NCBI GenBank assembly: GCA_045541135.1
Contig: JAZQIO010000027.1
Location: forward strand, 1-25,824
DNA from: CAZNKU01 sp045541135
GTDB lineage: Bacteria; Bacillota; Clostridia; Monoglobales; Firm-18
Direction of reading: 5' to 3'
Length of the DNA stretch: 25,824 nucleotides
Position 1 is the stretch's first letter. Every line of letters starts with the position of its first letter. Shown piece after piece: positions 21,820-25,824 of the stretch. The translations under genes and the position numbers were made by a program. The notes under the pieces are model-generated. The model made no database searches, was not told the origin of the DNA, and worked only from the letters and a program-made list of their open reading frames with translations.

Positions 21820-22878
21820 TTACAAAATTACTTCATGACCTGTGCGTGCAGATTCGTAAACCGCATCTAAAATAGCCATAATGTCCACACCGTCTTCAAT
21901 TGGTGCAATGTTTTCTGCTTCGCCTCTTACGCAAGCAACGAAATGGTCAATTTCATTCTGGAAAAGACCGCTAAAACTCAAAGCAGTAGGAGCATCAAAG
22001 GATACATTTGTAAGATACCCGTTACGGTCTGTGAATATTTCCAGACTTGGGTCCATTTTAGAGCCACCCTTTGTACCGAAAAGCTCTATTGAACCAACAT
22101 CGTTCTTGATATTCAGGCTGAAGCTTGCTTCAATTGAAAGTGTAGCACCGTTGTCAAAGCGTATAAGTGCAGAAGCAAGGTCTTCAACATTACATGGCTG
22201 TACGTCACCGCCTCTTGCAGTATAACCTTTTTTTGTTTTTATTTCAGGTCTGTTAAAAAGTTTCTGGTATGTAACGCCGTATACAGAAACAGGCTTTGGA
22301 TTTCCCATAAGATATTTTACAAGGTCTATTACGTGAACACCAAGGTCTATAAGAGGACCTCCACCTGAAAGCTCCTTATTGCCGAACCAACCGCCGGGGT
22401 TACCGTTACGGCGAAGGTATGTAGCCTTTGCATAGTATATATCTCCAAGGTCACCTGCATCTATAAAGTCTTTTAATACAGCACAGTCGTTGCCGTGACG
22501 TCTTACAAAACCAATCATAAGAATTTTGCCCGATTCTTCAGCCACTTTCTGCATTTCTTCAGCTTCCGCCTTGTTCATTGCAGTAGGCTTTTCACAAAGT
22601 ACGTGTTTGCCTGCCTTTAGTGCCGCAACAGTACATTCCTTGTGTGCCGCATTCCAGGTACACACACTTACTGCATCAAGCTCTTCAAGCTTTAACATTT
22701 CATTGTAGTCTGTATATGTTTTTTCTACACCGTATTGCTTAGCTCTGTCTTTAAGATTTTTTTCATTAATGTCACAAAGTGCATATATTTCAACACCATC
22801 TATATTTGCATAACCGTTAAGGTGCTGTGCGGAAATACTTCCGCAACCTATAACACCTACTTTAAGCTTCTTACTCAT
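21820..22878 (-). CDS. Gfo/Idh/MocA-family NAD(P)-dependent sugar dehydrogenase
   Basis: The 352-aa oxidoreductase has the Rossmann motif VIGCGSIS (9-16), the catalytic-lysine motif EKP (96-98, K97) and the C-terminal-domain motif GGGPLIDLGVHVIDL (172-186, with D178 and H182). Family members oxidise a hydroxyl of sugars, inositols or glycosides, often at C3, to a ketone. RBS GGAGG; the ATG overlaps the stop of the upstream isomerase gene (TAATG). It stands between two TIM-barrel isomerase genes, so its keto product is probably passed to one of them. Confidence 0.93.
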   Translation of the reverse strand: MSKKLKVGVIGCGSISAQHLNGYANIDGVEIYALCDINEKNLKDRAKQYGVEKTYTDYNEMLKLEELDAVSVCTWNAAHKECTVAALKAGKHVLCEKPTAMNKAEAEEMQKVAEESGKILMIGFVRRHGNDCAVLKDFIDAGDLGDIYYAKATYLRRNGNPGGWFGNKELSGGGPLIDLGVHVIDLVKYLMGNPKPVSVYGVTYQKLFNRPEIKTKKGYTARGGDVQPCNVEDLASALIRFDNGATLSIEASFSLNIKNDVGSIELFGTKGGSKMDPSLEIFTDRNGYLTNVSFDAPTALSFSGLFQNEIDHFVACVRGEAENIAPIEDGVDIMAILDAVYESARTGHEVIL

Positions 22879-23729
22879 TATAGTACCTCCAACTTATTTT
22901 CAAGAAATTTTACTGCATTCTGAATGTCAAGCTTAGGATTGTCGCCAACTTCACGTTCAATTGTAAGATATCCCTTATACCCAATATCTTCAAGAGCTTT
23001 TAGATAGTTATCAAAATCAACCTTACCTTCTCCAAGAGGAACTTCTTTGAAAGGTCTGTCCTTAACTTTTCTTTCATCCTCAATAACTCTGTAAATAATT
23101 TCAGGATCAACGTCCAGAAGCTTAATACCGTCTTTTGCGTGTGTATGAACAATGTAGTCCTTAAGGTTATATACTGCCTGTACAGGGTCATCTCCCGTTA
23201 CCATTACAAGGTTTGCAGGGTCAAGGTTTACTGCAACACCAGTTGAACCCAAAGAATCAAGGAAGTTTTTTAAAACCAACGATGTTTCTGGACCCGTTTC
23301 AATAGCAAAATGAGCATTCAATGAATCCGCATACCTACTAAGTTCGTAACAAGCCTCCTGCATAATTTTATATCTGTCATGGTTCGGGTCTGCAGGTACG
23401 ACACCAATGTGTGTTGTAACAATGTTTGTTTCAAGCTCCAGAGCCATATCTATAATTCTTTTTGATTTTTCAATCAGTATAGGATTACGTTCAGGTCTCC
23501 AGAAGCCTTCGCCAAGGTCGCCGCAAAGAGCTGAAAAAACAAGTCCGTTAGACTTCATCATATCAAGAAGCTCTTTTCTTCTTGCACTGCTCATTACTTC
23601 GGGGGAATGGTCTCCCTTTGTAGCATAAAGCTGCAAGCCCTTAACGCCCATTGCAGCAGCAGATGCAATAGCAGTTTTGTCATCCTCTCTCAATGACTCC
23701 ATCAATATGCCGATAGGAAATTTATACAT
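22878..23729 (-). CDS. Sugar isomerase/epimerase, TIM barrel
   Basis: The start is the ATG at 23729, after AGAGGG; the open frame continues upstream to 23900 but crosses the promoters and the start of the opposite gene. The 283-aa product begins MYKFPIGILMESLREDD and shows likely metal ligands E144 (FAIETGPE), D170 (VNLDPAN), H197 (VHTHAKD) and E258 (LTIERE). It is only distantly similar to the other epimerase of this operon, so they probably carry out different steps. As the first gene it sits next to a divergent AraC regulator. Confidence 0.9.
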   Translation of the reverse strand: MYKFPIGILMESLREDDKTAIASAAAMGVKGLQLYATKGDHSPEVMSSARRKELLDMMKSNGLVFSALCGDLGEGFWRPERNPILIEKSKRIIDMALELETNIVTTHIGVVPADPNHDRYKIMQEACYELSRYADSLNAHFAIETGPETSLVLKNFLDSLGSTGVAVNLDPANLVMVTGDDPVQAVYNLKDYIVHTHAKDGIKLLDVDPEIIYRVIEDERKVKDRPFKEVPLGEGKVDFDNYLKALEDIGYKGYLTIEREVGDNPKLDIQNAVKFLENKLEVL

Positions 23730-23754
23730 AAGTATCCCTCTTTTCATTTTTTTA

Positions 23755-23783
23755 TTTACATTTGTATTATATAATGATATAAT
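23755..23783 (+). promoter_or_regulatory. Promoter of the AraC-esterase unit
   Basis: TTTACA (23755-23760), 17 bp, TATAAT (23778-23783). Start near 23790, 56 bases before the TTG start. It overlaps the leftward promoter region. Confidence 0.65.
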
Positions 23784-23794
23784 CAATAAATAAA
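23766..23794 (-). promoter_or_regulatory. Likely promoter of the sugar operon
   Basis: The minus strand has TATAAT (23766-23771) with only TTTATT (23789-23794) at the -35 position. A consensus -10 with a weak -35 fits activation by the neighbouring AraC protein. No clear direct repeat for it was found. Confidence 0.45.
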
Positions 23795-23845
23795 GGTTGT
23801 TTTTTGCTCTTTTTTGGTAATTTGTTGCTATAAGGAGGTGTGTGT

Positions 23846-24667
23846 TTGAACAAACGGTATGAAAGACACAGCAATGACATATATGCCGAAAACCTTCCAA
23901 TAATTTTTCATTATGATTGTGCTGTCAGAAAAAATTTTGATTATATTCATTGGCACGAAAATATCGAAATACTGTTTTTCGACGAGGGTGAGGGCGAAAT
24001 TTTAATTGACGAACATATTTTCACTGCATCGGCAGGAGATATAGTGATAGTTAATTCCGAAGAACTTCATTCCACAAGGACACTGGCAAAACATGCGCTT
24101 TATTACTGCCTTATAATAGACAAAGAGTTTTGCAAAAACCTTGGCTTTTTTATTGATGAACAGCACATTTGTAATGTAATAAAAGACAAAGAGATTTTTG
24201 AAAAAATACATAAAATAAAAGACGAATTGGCAAATAAGAGAGAATTTTACGTGCCTGCAATTACGTCAACGGTTATAGAAATACTTACTGAACTTTACAG
24301 GAAATATCAGTTCACAAAAAGTAAATATACCAAAAACAAAAATATAGAAATGGTAAAAAGCGGTATAAGTTATATAAAGAAACATTTTGACAAACAACCA
24401 TCTGTGGATAATATTGCAAACCACGTAGGCTACAGCAAGTACTATTTTTGCAGATGTTTTAAAGAGATTACGGGATATACCGTAAATTCATACATAAACA
24501 GTGTGAAAATCGAACATGCAAAAGAAATGCTTTTAAACAGGAAAATCAGCATAAGCGAGGTTTCGGAAGCGTGTGGCTTTTCCGACATTTCATATTTTAC
24601 AAAAATATTTAAAAAATATGCCGGTGTTTTACCCTCAAAGGTAAAAGCCGAAAAACAAGGAGAATAA
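23846..24667 (+). CDS. AraC-family transcriptional regulator with cupin sensor
   Basis: The TTG at 23846 is used, seven bases after AAGGAGG; the GTG at 23840 overlaps that site. The 273-aa protein has an N-terminal cupin (about 20-85, HWHENIEILFFDEGEGEIL, GDIVIVNSEELHS) that should bind a small sugar-like ligand. The C-terminal double HTH (about 165-270) has PSVDNIANHVGYSKYYFCRCFKEITG and ISISEVSEACGFSDISYFTKIFKKYAG. It most likely activates the divergent isomerase-dehydrogenase operon and its own unit. Only three bases separate it from the esterase gene. Confidence 0.93.
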   Translation: MNKRYERHSNDIYAENLPIIFHYDCAVRKNFDYIHWHENIEILFFDEGEGEILIDEHIFTASAGDIVIVNSEELHSTRTLAKHALYYCLIIDKEFCKNLGFFIDEQHICNVIKDKEIFEKIHKIKDELANKREFYVPAITSTVIEILTELYRKYQFTKSKYTKNKNIEMVKSGISYIKKHFDKQPSVDNIANHVGYSKYYFCRCFKEITGYTVNSYINSVKIEHAKEMLLNRKISISEVSEACGFSDISYFTKIFKKYAGVLPSKVKAEKQGE

Positions 24668-24670
24668 AAA

Positions 24671-25480
24671 ATGATTTTTAAGAGAATTCAGCTTGACGAA
24701 AAGTACGACAACGTATTTCTTGATGTGTACGTTGCAGACAAAACAGAAAACTTTACAAGAAATGCAATACTTGTAATTCCGGGAGGAGGTTATCGCAACA
24801 TTTGTTCAAATCGCGAAGGCGAACCAATTGCTATGGCATTTATGCCATACGGCTACAATGCCTTTGTGCTTTCCTACTCCGTTTCAAGACAAAAGACATT
24901 TCCGGGACAGCTTATTGAAGCGTCACTGGCTATGAAGCATATAAAAGACCACGCCGAAGAATATAACATTGACCCCGAAAGAGTTTTTGTAACAGGCTTT
25001 TCTGCAGGCGGTCACCTTGCCGCAAGTCTTGGTACAATGTGGCATATTCCGGAAATATATGAAGCAATAAACATGGAATACGGCTACAACAAGCCTGCCG
25101 GTATGATGCTTGGTTATCCTGTTATTTCAGGTGACCCAAGCTTTAGCCATCCGGGATCTTTCTGCAATCTGTTAGGCACTGATGAGCCAACACCCGAACA
25201 GCTTGCAAGGGTAAGTATTGAAAACAATGTAGACGAAAAATCCGTTCCCATGTATGTAATGCACACTTCAAACGATGGCACAGTACCTGTAAAGAATGCA
25301 TTGGTTATTGCCGAAGCTTATGCAAAAGCAGGCAAGACATTTGAACTTCACATTTATCCCGATGCACCTCACGGTATCGCTTTAGGAAACGCAATTACAG
25401 GACACGCTAACCCAATATGCATAAATCCATGTATTGAAAAATGGATTGAACATGCTGCAAAATGGGCAGAAAATATTTAA
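24671..25480 (+). CDS. Alpha/beta hydrolase, carbohydrate-esterase-like
   Basis: The 269-aa protein has the oxyanion-hole motif PGGGY (37-41), nucleophile elbow GFSAG (109-113, S111), acid D202 (HTSNDGTVPV) and base H234 (PDAPHGIAL). This is the pattern of acetylxylan-esterase-like hydrolases (BD-FAE/Axe type). No signal peptide is present, so it acts in the cytosol, probably removing acetyl or acyl groups from an imported sugar or glycoside. RBS AAGGAG. It is co-transcribed with the AraC gene and faces the sugar operon, and its own terminator follows. Confidence 0.9.
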   Translation: MIFKRIQLDEKYDNVFLDVYVADKTENFTRNAILVIPGGGYRNICSNREGEPIAMAFMPYGYNAFVLSYSVSRQKTFPGQLIEASLAMKHIKDHAEEYNIDPERVFVTGFSAGGHLAASLGTMWHIPEIYEAINMEYGYNKPAGMMLGYPVISGDPSFSHPGSFCNLLGTDEPTPEQLARVSIENNVDEKSVPMYVMHTSNDGTVPVKNALVIAEAYAKAGKTFELHIYPDAPHGIALGNAITGHANPICINPCIEKWIEHAAKWAENI

Positions 25481-25515
25481 AAAAACGAACGGTGGTTATG
25501 GAGTGTACTTCAAAG

Positions 25516-25547
25516 GACGATAACTTTGATTAGTTATTGTCTTTTTT
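25516..25547 (+). terminator. Intrinsic terminator of the AraC-esterase unit
   Basis: GACGATAACT (25516-25525) pairs with AGTTATTGTC (25532-25541, one G-U) and is followed by TTTTTT. Confidence 0.85.
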
Positions 25548-25550
25548 ATT

Positions 25551-25581
25551 TCCGCTGTCCGCGGGGGAGGCACTTTTGTGT
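25551..25581 (-). repeat. Shortened inverted copy of the structured intergenic element
   Basis: On the minus strand ACACAAAAGTGC (25581-25570) is followed, after CTCCCCC, by GCGGACAGCGGA (25562-25551). Both 12-mers occur in the same order in copies 1 and 2, where about 70 bp separate them. It looks like a deletion derivative or a short family member. Confidence 0.6.
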
Positions 25582-25594
25582 GGGCAAAAGTGCC
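25569..25594. repeat. Perfect 10-bp hairpin
   Basis: GGCACTTTTG and CAAAAGTGCC pair around TGTGGG; AAAAA follows on the plus strand. It overlaps the shortened repeat copy. On the minus strand the tail is T-poor, so it is not a standard terminator. Confidence 0.7.
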
Positions 25595-25824
25595 CAAAAA
25601 CCCACCGCCGGGACGTTCGGTCAGCAACTCGTAATCGTCAGTTTCTTAAAATTGTCGCCGTCGTCATACGCAAACACATTGCGCTGACTCCTAAAATTAC
25701 GCATCAGCAGAGGGAAATGATATGCGCAATTTTACGCCAATTTTTTCAAAACTTCGAAACGATTTGCAATCCCTCACTCTACGGCGTATTGGCTTATGGG
25801 AAACTTTGTGCTCATCAGTGGCAC
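25595..25824. other. Intergenic stretch without a convincing gene
   Basis: No frame with a start and ribosome site was found up to the window edge. It holds an inverted repeat TAAAATTACGCAT (25692-25704)/ATGCGCAATTTTA (25722-25734) with one mismatch, which becomes a G-U pair in minus-strand RNA, and scattered CGTCG-type short repeats. It may be part of a longer extragenic repeat that continues past the edge. Confidence 0.45.

Noticed and set aside
20945..23729. Identification as a C-glycoside-cleaving dgpABC operon
   Set aside because: The small DUF6379-type partner needed for that assignment is absent, so only the general keto-sugar chemistry is claimed.
23730..23900. N-terminal extension of the leftward isomerase by 57 residues
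   Set aside because: It runs through both divergent promoters and into the AraC coding region; the family N-terminus and ribosome site support 23729.

Overview
The window is ordinary chromosomal DNA of a low-GC Gram-positive anaerobe, almost certainly a member of Clostridia (Bacillota). The evidence is the A+T-rich composition, strong AGGAGG-type ribosome sites, several TTG and GTG starts, recognisable TTGACA/TATAAT promoters, a tRNA with encoded CCA, and clostridial-type families (DUF6472-like Cys protein, stalk-domain secreted protein, DUF4886 protein). The genus cannot be fixed from the sequence. No phage, plasmid, CRISPR or classical defence genes are present.

Layout. 1-124: the first bases of a leftward gene with its promoter and a perfect hairpin, possibly the end of an IS200/IS605-type element. 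135-3707: a leftward housekeeping operon, cca - nfeD - SPFH protein - yebC, behind a long leader that can fold into one closed structure. 3772-3991: a Cys/Gly-rich 58-aa membrane peptide and a bidirectional terminator. 3993-7340: a divergent GyrB/ParE-type topoisomerase subunit facing rnhA, a phosphoribosyltransferase and a small Cys protein; the two promoters share one -35 site. 7342-8471: a secreted stalk-domain protein and a divergent 66-aa HTH regulator with an alternating AGTAT/ATACT operator array. 8526-10173: a HAD phosphatase and a divergent RluA-type pseudouridine synthase that may be read from a leaderless mRNA. 10156-13484: a large secreted LamG/DUF4886 protein flanked by two direct copies of a structured element of about 180 bp. 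13541-14676: ung and a GNAT acetyltransferase. 14795-14886: tRNA-Ser(GGA). 15015-20788: a leftward cluster of a zinc-ribbon membrane protein, an ABC-2 exporter (ATPase and two permeases) and a class A beta-lactamase-fold serine hydrolase. 20945-25480: a sugar locus of two TIM-barrel isomerases/epimerases and a Gfo/Idh/MocA dehydrogenase, divergent from an AraC regulator and a carbohydrate-esterase-like hydrolase. 25551-25824: intergenic, holding a shortened inverted copy of the structured element.

The most interesting signals are (1) the three-copy intergenic element, whose two long copies differ mainly by base-pair-preserving changes and end in a terminator; (2) the leader of cca, where 19 bp of pairing enclose about 120 nt and one pair is a G-U wobble only in the cca-sense RNA; (3) the sugar locus, which has the enzyme set of keto-glycoside chemistry but no transporter or kinase here; and (4) the leaderless start of the RluA-type gene. 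Functions come from motif recognition by eye; no database search was run.
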